The notes under the pieces: generated by a model
Seen by the model: the letters and a program-made list of their open reading frames with translations, nothing else
The model's database searches: none
What the model was told of the DNA's origin: nothing
Position numbers and translations under genes: made by a program
Origin: Selaginella moellendorffii
Lineage: Eukaryota > Streptophyta > Lycopodiopsida > Selaginellales > Selaginellaceae
Assembly (NCBI RefSeq): GCF_000143415.4
Contig: NW_003314288.1
Coordinates: forward strand, 270,002 to 334,001
Length of the DNA stretch: 64,000 nucleotides
Direction: 5' to 3'
Shown: positions 22,452 to 33,529 of the stretch, in pieces
Numbering within the stretch: the first letter of the stretch is position 1
Layout of the letters: every line of letters starts with the position of its first letter

Positions 22452-22808
22452 TCACAAAAGTGTTTCTTGGAGTTTTAGAAAGCAACTGAAGCTTTTTTTC
22501 TCTCCTTTTTCTAAACTTTCATCACTCTTTTTGACGTTGTTTTCTTGGGCTATTTTTTCTCGTTTCTTTCTCTCTGCCGCTGTGGCATTTTCATCCCTGA
22601 GTCGGAGTCTTGCTTTTGCTTGCTTGCAAGTGTCGTATTGCCATTTTGGATAGCATTGTTTGTATGATTTTGCACAATTTCTGAAACCACACAAAAGGCA
22701 ATCCTTGTATCTTGTACAGCTTATGTCTCCAAATGGGCAATTGTGCTCTTTCATTCTTCCTCCATCTCCAGCCACTAGAATTTTTCTTTCGTTGTTTCTT
22801 TGTTGCAA
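22452..22808 (-). CDS. Extra Cys-rich ORF in the gypsy-1 leader
   Basis: A 118-aa intact frame lies between the primer-site region and gag. It holds nine cysteines within about 45 residues (CPFGDISCTRYKDCLLCGF, then C-x6-C-x7-C), suggesting a zinc-binding fold, followed by a charged Arg/Lys/Glu region. I do not recognise the family. Extra leader frames occur in some large plant gypsy elements. It could also be chance, but the Cys clustering argues against that. Confidence 0.45.
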   Translation of the reverse strand: MQQRNNERKILVAGDGGRMKEHNCPFGDISCTRYKDCLLCGFRNCAKSYKQCYPKWQYDTCKQAKARLRLRDENATAAERKKREKIAQENNVKKSDESLEKGEKKSFSCFLKLQETLL

Positions 22809-23265
22809 ATTCTTGATATATTCGTTTTCTTCAATCTCTCGCTAAAAACGATTATGCTCACACTCTAAGTTTTCCATGACTTGGGTGGCTTCAATCTTCA
22901 AGTGTTCTTCATGTTTTCATGCTTGTTAGCACTTGCTTGCTCTAATTTCTTGTCAGAGATTCTTCAAATATTCTGATCTATAGAATATTCTTCATCTTCA
23001 ACCTCTCACCAACAGGCGGTTATGGAAGATGCTTGGACTTTTTAAGAAGTGGGCGATCACTAGATGATTGTAGTTTTCAAGCATTTAGTCTCTAGCATGA
23101 TTGCCATGCTTCTTGCTGTAAGTTTTTGTCGTCTTTTTTGTTTTGTTTTCTTCTTTTTATTTTTATTTTTTTTTTAATTTTTCCCTTGATTCTTGACTTC
23201 GGCTTCTTCTTTTAGTTGTGGCCAAGGCTTCCAATCTTTGTTCTTTAGGTACTCCTCACTTCTCC

Positions 23266-23289
23266 TATCCCACCGTAGTTGCCAAAATG
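23266..23289 (-). other. Probable primer-binding-site region of gypsy-1
   Basis: On the minus strand the sequence CATTTTGGCAACTACGGTGG resembles the TTTGGC(A/G)ACTCCGCTGGG words that follow the 5' LTR in several plant gypsy lineages. If so, the 5' LTR starts upstream of about 23290. No matching 3' LTR is present. Confidence 0.4.
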
Positions 23290-23759
23290 AAGAACTACAA
23301 AATCACCTCTACAATGATCTTGTGAATCCTCTCTAATCTAAACTAGATCCAAACATAAAAAGGAAAGAAATACTTAGCCATGTGTTGTTACAAAGATGTT
23401 TATGCTAAGATTAATTTACATCTCACAGCCTTAATCCCCAAAAGGCAATAAGTAAGATAGGCATGGAAGAAAAGAGTGTATGTTATTATGGCCAAGGATA
23501 TAAAAGACAAAAAGGGGATAAGTCTGGAGTGTTATCACCAGCCTATATAACCACTATATGCCCAGTCATCCAAGTTAGGAATTTAAACCAGGAGAAATTC
23601 TGATCTCAATTCCTAACTCAGGAAATGCCTTGTGCCTAAATTAGGATGCAAAATGCATGTACCTCTAGAGGCTTGAAGCTACTCTTTACCAACAATTGGT
23701 GCTAGTGTAACATCACATGTACTTGGTAGTAGTTGGGAGTTGGTTGCATTTGAACTTCT

Positions 23760-24765
23760 TTCGAAAGGGAGATTTCTATATCAAACCAAGGTCTCTTCAT
23801 TGGTTTCGTCATTGGGTGGATGAGGTTGGAATGCAAGATCTAACAAAGTGGAAAGAGTTCTTCAGAGTTTTTGAGGAGTAGTTTATGACAATTTGTGAAC
23901 TTGTTGCTCTGTTAATGCAAATAATATTGCCTCCAAATTTGAAGAACATTCCATCTAGATATGTTCTTGTTGGTAAACAAGTTGCCATTACTTTACGGAG
24001 ATTAGGTTTAGGTGATTCTTTTGCTAGATTGACAGAGCATTTTGGTGTTTCTAAAGCAATAGTCTGGAAGTATTGTTAGAAGTTCTCTGACTCAACATTC
24101 CAGCATCTAGGATAATTTCTTTTGTGGCCTGTAGATCTGTCAGTAGTCAAAATAGGTTTTGAGAGTTTTTGTGGCTTCTTGAATTGCTATGGTGCAATTG
24201 ACTACACACATTTCGAAGTTGAACTTCCTAAAAACACTTTTGTAAGTAATTATTACAACAAGGACAAGGATAACTCAATTGTCATGCAAGCAATCATTGA
24301 TAGTGAAGCAAGGTTTTTGGATATTTGAGTTGGAGATCCTGGGAGTTGCAATGACATAACTATTTTGAGGAAGAGTTCATTCTACAAAAGAGCTCAATTA
24401 AATGAGATTCTTAACTTACCAATAGTCTCAAGAGGCCAATACCAGTTTTGGGAGTATATCATTGGAGACTCGGGATACTACGAGCTTCTGTGGTTAGACC
24501 ATTTCCAAGTGCAAATGGAACTAAATTGAGGGAAGCATTCAACTTTTAATTGTCGTCTTTGAGGATGGTATGTGAGAGAAGTTTTGGATTGCTTAAAGGT
24601 CATTAGAGGATGTTTAGGAAGTTGGTTAAAGTTTAGACCATCACTCAGCTAACAGTTGCCATAAAAATAGCTTGCATTCTACATAACTTCATTATTAGTA
24701 TAGATGACATAGGGGAAATAGATATTGAGCTTGAGCCAGTGACTAATCAAACACAAGGCTAGCGA
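23760..24765 (+). pseudogene. PIF/Harbinger transposase pseudogene
   Basis: One strand reads in pieces: LRRLGLGDSFARLTEHFGVS (helix-turn-helix), then GAIDYTHFEV, VGDPGSCNDITILRKSSFY, IIGDSGYYEL, ERSFGLLKGH and ACILHNFI. These are the DDE blocks of PIF/Harbinger transposases in the right order, with D at DYTH and GDSGY. In-frame stops occur near 24078, 24114 and 24326 and further on. No myb-like partner gene is seen. It lies directly beyond the 5' side of gypsy-1. Confidence 0.82.
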
Positions 24766-26681
24766 CCGGAGCCTCATATCACTGCTACAAAGCTTAGAAA
24801 CATTCTCATTACTTATGTAGTAGACTTAAACAAATCCACTTGAAGCTCACAAATTTATTTATTTTAGCGTGCTCACAAACTCAAATTTTGTTTTATTTTT
24901 CAGGGTTTTAAGTAAGAGATTTCAGTACAAGGCTTGAACGCAGGCACAGCAGGGAACCTGGCTGAGAGCATAGAAAGGGGGGCTTGCTGCCAGTGTTGGT
25001 CTGATTCTAACATTCAGGTTCATTTCAGTTCTTCTCATAGGGAAGGTTTTAAAATGATTAAATGATTGCTTGTTGAGTCGTCTGGCAACAAGAGGAAGAG
25101 GGAAGAAAATGATTTGGAATGGCACTGCAGAAGATGCTTGGAAATGCAGCTTGATGTTGGTGACGCAAGGGAATGCAACTTGAGGCCATTGAAGCTGTTC
25201 TATCACTAGAAGTTGGGATCCTACTTGGTCTCCCAACTGTCAAGACCCCCAACAAGATCAAGACTGGAAAATGCTAAAGACAAAGAGAAAAAGCTAGTGA
25301 AAACAAAGAAGAGGCCTTAGACTGGTGTTGATTCAGATTGTGGAGAAATGGAACAAGGCTAACCTATATATACTATAGGTTGATGAAGCTCCACCACTCT
25401 TGAATCGAGGACGGCCTAAATATAGCTGAGGTCGAGGAGGCGCCACATCATCATCAGGGAAGTGTCTCGAGAGTCAGGAATAGGGAAGTGTCTCGAGAGT
25501 CAGGAATGTGGTTTGCAGGTCAGGAATCCGGCGAGAGTCAAGAATGTGGCAAGAATTGGGGGATTCCTGACACCAACAAATTCTTCAAAATTCCCAATGA
25601 ATTCGGTGGTAGGGCAGGTGGTAGAAGGCCTGGATATTGTCCAGAAGATTGTGAGTACCAGGGTGGTCAAAGATAACACAAGCAATCTTTACTTCCAGTA
25701 TGTATTTTCTTCTCTTCGTTCCTTGGGAAAAATCTCATCTTGAATCCCCACAACATTGCCAAGCTTATAGGCAATACCCGAGCAGTGGTCATTGAGAGGG
25801 GATTCAATCAACCATACACAAAGATTGTCATTTTGCAGTTTGGCATTCTTGGTACTTACTCTTGCAAAATTCTTTCTTTCCTTTCAATATAACTCTGATC
25901 CATTTGTGTTTCTATTGCCAGACAACTAATACAAACAGCTTTACGTGAATGCTCATGTCCTTCCAACAAGAATGCTCTATCTAAATTGATGGAATCGATC
26001 CAAGGATATTGGCAGTGGCCATGCAAGGTGGGAATGCTACGCCTAGAATTGTTGATCATGTAAATCATCACATCTTTATCAATTAGAGTATGCTCCTTGA
26101 ATTCTTCCTTCTTCAGATTATGACAACAAATTTCCTTCTAGTTATTTTCCATTGTATCAATGAGGCTCACATTGTTGTCACACAGTGCTCCTGCAAGTTG
26201 TTCTGCAAGTTGTTTTGCAAGTTGTGTGCAGGACTTCTTCCTTAGCCAGCCTGAACTATGCTTTTCAGGATTGTTGTTGTTTTTTGTCATTGCCAAAAGT
26301 GATTATGAACAAAAACTATAAAACATACCTTTAGGCTCTAATTCTCCATATGGAGGTAATAGTGATCATTGTTGTGAAGTTCTTGGTGTTATTAATGATG
26401 ATTGTTGGGATGTAGATGGTGAAAACATTGATTCCTAAGTCTGTTTCTGTGAATTTACAGTTTGACAGTCCTAAAGCCACTTGTCCATCATTCCATAGAG
26501 TTGATCATTGAACGTTGGTGGTATATCATCTTCACGACATTGCTCTGTTGTCATGTTTCAGTACTGCATTTGCCAGTAAGAACATGATATTCATATGACT
26601 TGATTTTGTTGAACTCTTTGTAAATATACTCCCAACAAGATTGGCATTGCCCAGGCAAATGGTTGACACCATGTGTCAAAC
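24766..26681. other. Repeat-like DNA without a supported gene
   Basis: A minisatellite-like pair (GGGAAGTGTCTCGAGAGTC) lies at about 25458-25505. A frame at 25462-25743 includes VVGQVVEGLDIVQKI, which recalls the C terminus of cyclophilins but is too short and isolated to call. A short repeat CTGCAAGTTGTT lies near 26191-26224. No gene is supported. Confidence 0.35.
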
Positions 26682-26978
26682 NNNNNNNNNNNNNNNNNNN
26701 NNNNNNNNNNNNNNNNNNNNNNNNNNNNNNNNNNNNNNNNNNNNNNNNNNNNNNNNNNNNNNNNNNNNNNNNNNNNNNNNNNNNNNNNNNNNNNNNNNNN
26801 NNNNNNNNNNNNNNNNNNNNNNNNNNNNNNNNNNNNNNNNNNNNNNNNNNNNNNNNNNNNNNNNNNNNNNNNNNNNNNNNNNNNNNNNNNNNNNNNNNNN
26901 NNNNNNNNNNNNNNNNNNNNNNNNNNNNNNNNNNNNNNNNNNNNNNNNNNNNNNNNNNNNNNNNNNNNNNNNNNNNNN
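26682..26978. other. Assembly gap (297 N)
   Basis: Run of undetermined bases. Any frame crossing it is meaningless. Confidence 1.
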
Positions 26979-27239
26979 AATTTTTCAACTGTTGCTCTGC
27001 CATTCTACTCAAGACTCTAAAACCATGAATTGACATGTCAGCAATAGTGGTGGGAGGAAATAATTGCCACATCAGCATTTTAACTTGCTATGGCAAGTTT
27101 CATGGTGGTCAACCAGCTAGGCTAGTTTTGAAAAACATTTAAATTGATTTCACTGTCATAATGCCACTATTAAAAAAATGATGGTGACGGTGACATGTAC
27201 TAAGGCAACGTTACTTCAAATTGCTGATGTGGCCATCAC
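26979..27239. other. No recognisable gene
   Basis: AT-rich DNA between the gap and duplicated segment B. Confidence 0.3.
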
Positions 27240-29590
27240 AATTTGACTGTGATAGTCACAAGTGTAGTGTCTATTAAGCAAACCTAAAATATAGTTGAAG
27301 AAATACTCAAAACTGAAGCTATAAAAAATAGGTATTGTGGAAAAATAAAGAATATAAAAATATGATATGTGTGCAAATAGGTCATACACCTTGTGAAAGA
27401 ATCATTTGCATGTCTGGAAACCATAATCTAATGTGACCATCATCTTCTATTTATGCAATCAGCTGTTTGGTGTTCGTTTGCAAATAGCCTACAGAAAAAA
27501 ATTCTATTAAAATAAATATTTGAATTGTAAAGAATACTTGAGGAATGCATAAAAAATATGATCTTATATAACACTTTTTCTCCATCTAGCATGTCATAGA
27601 GGACAAAGTAGCAATCTATTTAAATTATAACTCAATGTAGATTGAAATAACAACTAATTATCCTTGTCTCAAAAGGCAATACCAATCCTGTATTTGGAAT
27701 GATGCTAGACTGAAAGATTAAAGGGAACTGAAGAGTTGAGTCTAGTATTCCTAAGAGTTTAAGAATGATTAAGATTGTACTCCAACATGATAGTTTTGAA
27801 AATTTTCATATACTTATATGCCATGATATTGGAAGAGAAGGGAATAGTTGGTCACAAAACATTTTACAAAGTGCTAGTTGTCATTGAAGAAGCAATATTC
27901 CCTTATACTTGCTTTATAATTATTTGTGACAACAACATTATATGTAAAACTCCACCCTGCAGAATAGAAAGAAAGTTTTTGAAGGGATAGGAAATGGCAC
28001 TTGTAATCTTTCTTATTTCCAAATGGGAGCTAGAACATAGATTTGGATGCCTTGAGAGGCGCACTCTGCTTGCGCCATGTCAAACTTCTCATCATCAAAT
28101 TACTTAACTATCCTTCATTATGCATCCCTATATATCCCTATACTAATTCCTAAAGCTCTCCAAGGATTTGGTTCTTGACAGGTATGGCATTGACTTTGCG
28201 GAAGATTTGATAAATTTCCTTGTAAAATCACCTTGCATACATGCTTTGCAAAGAGCAATCCATTCAACATAGATCAAGCCCATCATAAAAGTGGGCCAAT
28301 TGTCTTTAAATTTAATTCTCTGTATCAACATCCAATGGAGCCTTCGTAAATATCAAGAATGGGCTGAGGCCCAGCGGAGAGGATACCATATGGAACACAG
28401 AGAGGAGAACATATGAAGCATGTCGGGAGGCAACGGGGGAGATAGGATACAAGGAAGGCAATGGGAATGAGGTATCAATGAGCCCATCTCCACCTGCGCC
28501 TCAAACGCAAGCATTTCACACCACTACTTCCAACTTTCAACAGGAGCTCATGATAGACTCTCACCGGCATGGTCTTGAGAATCCGGATTGCCATGCCTAG
28601 CATGGCACTGATGTGGAGCAGGAGGAGCGCAGTGCTGCTGCTCAAATTCACAACAGCAGCATTGGATCTTGTGTTGCTGGCTATAGCAAACCCACTGCAC
28701 TTAACATTCCAGATAGATTTTTGAAGACTCTCCTATGCCCAATCTCTGTGCGTCCCGCTCTCCATCCATGGGGGATGGGGCGGCTCACGGAATGGCTGGA
28801 TATCAACGATTGATGTTTGGGTCAACACATCAAGTCTGAACTGCTCTGAAGATGTTCTCCAGCATCACATAAGGCAATGCATCACTCACAAGGCTGGACT
28901 GGCACGTAAATTCTGCAGCATGCATCCCTCGATTCATCTCCCTGTGGTTTTTGCACGCGGTAAGAAACGTTGCCCATGCAACTCCTTCTGCTGGCAAAGG
29001 CATATTCTCCAGGACATCCTCGGCCTCTTTCAATCGCCCTAGTCATCCGAGAGCATCAACAATGCAGGTGTAGTGGTCTTGCGAAGGATCCAATCCATTG
29101 TCAAAGCTCATTGCCATGAAGTAGCTTACTGCTTCCTTGATGAGCCCCAGATAGCTACATGCCATCAAAACAATGGCAAATGCTGCCTTGTCAGGGCCAA
29201 AGCCGTGAAGAAACGTCGCCCAGAAGAGCTGGATCGCTGCCCGGTCTGGGCATATGCTGCAAGAATCGTGTTCCAGGAGACCAAGTTCCAAGTTGGCATC
29301 TCATCGAACGCTTTCTTAGCATCACAAATATTTCCATCTAGAGCATATACCACTAGAATTGTGTTCCATGAATAGGAATCCCAGCAGCAAACCAAAGAAA
29401 ACGCCTGGAAACGACCTCTCTGGGCATAAACAGCAATTATCGCATTCCATGAAACAAGATCTCTGTGTGGCATTTCTTCAAACAAGTGTTTTCCTTGATC
29501 AGCATCACCGTTTTGCGTGTATAACTTGATCATAATCGTCCACGACAGTATGTTGTGTTGAGGCATTCTATTAAACAAACTCTTGGCTGC
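27240..29590 (-). repeat. Duplicated segment, copy B (inverted arm)
   Basis: The reverse complement of this stretch matches copy A (about 13960-15764) and copy C (about 33990-35800) almost base for base over long runs. It includes the GTATCAACATCC block near 28321 and the PPR end. With copy C it forms an inverted repeat with arms of about 1.8 kb around the 29591-33530 spacer. Confidence 0.8.
28880..29578 (-). pseudogene. PPR pseudogene, copy B
   Basis: Holds the 3' half of the same PPR gene as copy A: PQHNILSWTIMIKLYTQNG, HRDLVSWNAIIAVYAQRG, then ARIVFQETK-type residues in the shifted frame. It ends with LKEAEDVLENMP in a third frame. The frameshift near 29230 is shared with copy A, so it predates the duplication. 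The sequence is cut at 29590, where gypsy-4 gag begins. Confidence 0.7.
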
Positions 29591-29799
29591 AAATAAGAAA
29601 CCATTAGTGTCTACAATAGATGAGTTTGAGGTTGCTTTCCATTTACGTTTTGCTCCTCACTATAACGTGGAGAATGCTCACACCAAACTTCGACATTTTC
29701 AGCAAGGGAAAATGAAGATTGGGGACTATATTGATAAGCTAACTCGCTTGATTAGCTATGTTCCAATGAAGGATCCAAATCAGAACAACATCCTACTTC

Positions 29800-30545
29800 A
29801 TTGATGGCTGTCATAGTGAGAGTATGCGGCAACACTTGCGTCATTCTCAATGTACAAAGAGTTTGGAGGACTTCCAACCCTTCTACATAAGTATCGAAAT
29901 GCCGAGTAAAGGTATATGAAAGAACTTCTTGTGTCACCAGGCCATGCTCCTCAACAAACTTTGTGGAAACAAAGTTGTTATCACTTCCACTGTCCAATAA
30001 AATTCACATTGGACTGCCACGGAACACACCCTCTAGCAAGCTGATGCACAAATGTCCTCGACCTTCATCTTGTTCCACACATAGTTAAATTGATGAGCAA
30101 CAATCGAAAGCCTCTTCCTCCAACCGGAATGGTCATCCTCATCATCTTTGTGCTGCAAAGTTTGCAACTTCTTAGTATCTGACTTACCGTTAGTAAAAGA
30201 TTGGCCATTCTTGTTGCCATGTTATTTGCTCTTCACTGTGGATAATCAGCCTTGTAGTGTCCTAGCTCGTGGCAATGATGACAACCTTGTCTATAATTCT
30301 TCATAAAGAATTTCTGCTTTGTTGACCCCTGTGTACTTGAAGTAGCCACCATAGGCTTCAGCTTGTGACGTTTATTCCCATCCTTGTGTCCACAACAATC
30401 ATCACGATGATTCTCAATAGAAAGATTCCTCGAACGCTTGTGAGACTTATACTTATCATTATCAAGTCGACGAGCAGCATCAAAGAGCTGTTTGTTAGCA
30501 AAACTGCACTTGTGGAGACTTTTTATCTCACAGATCTTCATTGTG
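29800..30545 (-). other. Inverted zinc-knuckle/protease block inside gypsy-4
   Basis: The CCHC-like CHHCHELGHYKADYP (last Cys lost) and the protease active site lie on the minus strand, while gag before them and the protease C-terminal part after them lie on the plus strand. The parts are in the order expected if about 745 bp had been flipped. Confidence 0.7.
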
Positions 30546-33021
30546 TGGATCTCATTCTTGGGATATCATAGTTGGTAAAGGTGGATCCGGAGATAAAGTG
30601 GAGTATTAAGCGTGTTTTGTTGGAGTACGGTGGCATTAATGATGTGTGGTTTGGAGAGGGAGTTCAACCTCCAATTTTTATGCTCTCCGTTACATCTTTG
30701 AAGCGGGCTTGTCATAATGGAAAAGCACTTTTGAGTTACTTACTATTTGTTCATGACTTGGGGGACCAAGCCATGTGTGGAGGAGAGGTAGTAGTGCAGA
30801 CTATACTCAAAGAGTTCTTTGATGTTTTTCCCTCTAAAATTCCTCATGGATTGCCTCCATTACAAGGTGTGGAGCATGGGATTATGTTAGAGCCAAGGAC
30901 ATAGCCAATTTACCAATGTCTATTTCAGCAAAAATATGGAAGAGCATAAAGTGCATTTATGCAAGGTTCTTTTGTTACTCCATAACAGAAAACTTTATGT
31001 GAAGAAGAGCAAATATGAGTTTGCAAAGTCGGAAGTGAAATATCTAGGCCATATTATGACATCCAAAGAAGGTGGGTCAAGATGGGTCCAAGGAAGGTGG
31101 CTGTGGTGGAGAACTAACTTACACTAACTTCAGTGGCTAAGTTACGTAATTTCCTTGGTATGGCTAGTTACTATCGACATTTTCAACATAAGTTTGCAGA
31201 GGTGGTTATTTCTTTGGCATGATTGTTGCACAAGAACGTGCCATTCAAGTGGAAAAAACCACATGAGGATAGTTTTGTGGCATTGAAACAGTTGTTAAGC
31301 GACGCTCCAATGCTTCACATTGTTGATCCATCAAAACCTTATGAGGTGATATGTGATGCGAGTAGTTATGCACTGGGAGGAGTTCTCATGCAAAAGGGAC
31401 AACCTATTGCATATGAGAGTCGAACTTTGAATCCCGCAAAGCAATACTATTCCATATATGAGCAAGAGTTACTCTCCATTGTTCACGCTTTACGGATATA
31501 GCAACACTATCTTTATGGTGCAGTGTTCACGGTGTTGACGGATCACAAACCCTTTGTATATCTTTTCACACAGAAGAAGTTGAACACTAGATAAGCTCAT
31601 TGGATGGTCAAACATATGGAATTTAGAGAGTTTCTTATTGAGCATCATTCGGGAAAATTGAATGTGGTGGCGAATGCTTTATCTCGTGTGCATATGATGG
31701 TGTTACAGACACAGTTTTGTCATTATTTGAGTAAGGTGGTTAGCAAGTTTGGGCAGTTGGTTGAGCGTGCTCAGGCTCAGGATGCTGAGGTGGTCTCAAT
31801 GCAAGCTCAGATGGAAGCACCTTTCTCATTAGTGGATGGGATTCTTTACTACAATGGCTATATGTATTTACCACAGGTGGATGTGTTAATTACTCAGGTT
31901 TTATTCCACTATCATGATCATCCAAAGGCTGTCATTTTGGGGGGAAGAAGATATATGAGTTGATTAAGCACAATTTCTATTGGAGGAATATGAAGGCTGA
32001 TATCCTTGAGTACTATAAGTCATGTGAGCTCTGTCAGCGAAGGTAAAGGTGTGACGGGAGAAGCTGGGGGACTTTTTCAACCTTTACCTATTCCTCAGAG
32101 CCGTTGGTGTAGTATCTCTATGGACTTCATCACTTATTTGTCATGAACATAAACGCAAAAGGAGCCAATATGGGTCATAATGGATCGTTTGACGAAATAT
32201 ATGCGATTGTTGGCTCTTCGGAAGAGTGTCACTGCCTTAGACTTGGTTGCGGTCTACTTGGAGAAGGTTTTCCTGATTTTGGTTTGCCAGAGGACATCGT
32301 TAACAATCGAGATTCAAAGTTCACTAGTGGATTTTGGAAGAGCTTTACAAAGGCTATGCAAGTGACTTTGAAACTCTCGAGTGGAGATCATCCTCAAACA
32401 AATGGGCAAACCGAACGTGTGAATCATGGGGTGGACAATATGCTACGCTATAGCATTAGTCAAAGGCAAGGACAGTGGGATCTATATCTTTCATTGGTGC
32501 AATTTGCCTACAACAATAGCTAACACAGTAGAACCAAGTGAAATCCTTACTTTGCCATGTTTGGAAGGCATCCTCAAATAGCAATGGAGTTGAAATTACA
32601 TTTAAGTAAGGATGTTCAAGAAAATTTTCATTCAGAGGTGACTGATGTAGCCATGGAACTTGATGAGATTCTGGTGGTGTGCAAATGGAATTTGCAAGCA
32701 GCTTAGGATAGAGCGGAGAAGTTTGCTATTGCTAATTCCGGGAATATAAGGTGGGTGATCTTGTCTTTGTGTGAGTGATTTTTCCGTCAAGTGAGCAGTG
32801 AAACACTTTAGTGCCTTTACGGAATGGGAAGAGTGATAAACTTTCTAAGAAAATTCATTCAGTATCTTATGTTAGCCAATTGAAAAGTATACTTTCTCGG
32901 AGTGATGGGCCCAATGCCTCCTTAATGTATACAGCTGTGGAAGATGGATCAAAAGCTTGAGCAGGGTTCCTTAGAAAGGGTGATCACTAGTACAATTCAT
33001 CCTTGGGACAAGGACTTTGTT

Positions 33022-33031
33022 GGGGGGAAGA
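33022..33031 (+). other. Polypurine tract of gypsy-4
   Basis: GGGGGGAAGA directly precedes AATTGTTAAG, where a 3' LTR beginning with TG would start. This primes plus-strand DNA synthesis in LTR elements. Confidence 0.5.
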
Positions 33032-33529
33032 ATTGTTAAGCGCCAGCTTTGGTTAATATCAGTTAAAGGGAGGCTCAAGGGTTTATGAAGGCATGTTAAG
33101 GGGTGGTTGGGCATTTAAAAGGAGGCATAATCTAGTTTAGGAAGATTAGATCATTGACTTTTTGTGCCGTGTCATAATGTGAAGAATGTCATGGATGGGG
33201 ACATAACACTGGAACTTGTGCCAAATGTCAATAATATCATAAAAAAATTCTTATTCTCTTTCGACATTTATGGATAATAGGAGTTCTATTTCTTGTGCTT
33301 CTTCTCTATCACCAACAAATAACAAAAGTCCTCCTATTCTCTCTCCTCCACTCTCTTTCATAACATGCAATATAGAATTAATGGAGGATGAGTAGTTTAT
33401 GTTTGTTTTTGCTGGAGTCATAAATAGTATAAATGTGATGATCCTGGTGGACTTTGGCTTAGCAATTTCCTCTACTCAGTGTTTAATTGTTTGAAGTTTA
33501 CTAATCATAAGTCATCAGCATAGATATTA

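Larger units (their letters stand above)
15766..23292 (-). mobile_element. Ty3/gypsy element 1 (gag-PR-RT-RNH-INT, decayed)
   Basis: Read on the minus strand the order is: primer-site-like region near 23289-23266, an extra Cys-rich frame (22808-22452), gag (20684 to about 19550), protease (near 18810, DGGSG, to 18120), reverse transcriptase (about 18000-17290, catalytic FMDD), RNase H (about 17190-16700) and integrase (about 16420-15812). RT before INT defines Ty3/gypsy. FMDDFSV recalls the non-chromodomain Athila/Tat side of the family, which is an inference from the motif. Several stops and frameshifts show it is dead. No 3' LTR is found: the copy ends where duplicated segment A begins. Confidence 0.85.
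29583..33500 (+). mobile_element. Ty3/gypsy element 4, decayed, with internal inversion
   Basis: Gag (29583-29795, FAPHYNVENAHTKLRHF) is followed by a minus-strand block (30541-29800) holding a zinc knuckle and the protease active site DSGSDNNF. On the plus strand come the protease end (FYLTDLHCVDLILGIS, about 30515), the start of RT (FFDVFPSKIPHGLPPL), an RT thumb piece (KYEFAKSEVKYLGHI, about 31010), RNase H (CDASSYALGGVLMQ) and integrase (31960-32530, SGDHPQTNGQTERVN). The RT catalytic palm is deleted between about 30905 and 30936. A polypurine tract lies at 33022-33031 and a probable 3' LTR starts at TGTTAAG near 33034. Many stops are present. Confidence 0.85.

Noticed and set aside
25462-25743. 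Possible cyclophilin C-terminal piece (VVEGLDIVQKI)
   Set aside because: Only about a dozen residues fit, and no other cyclophilin block is nearby.
26551-27078. Long frames crossing 26682-26978
   Set aside because: They consist mainly of undetermined bases.
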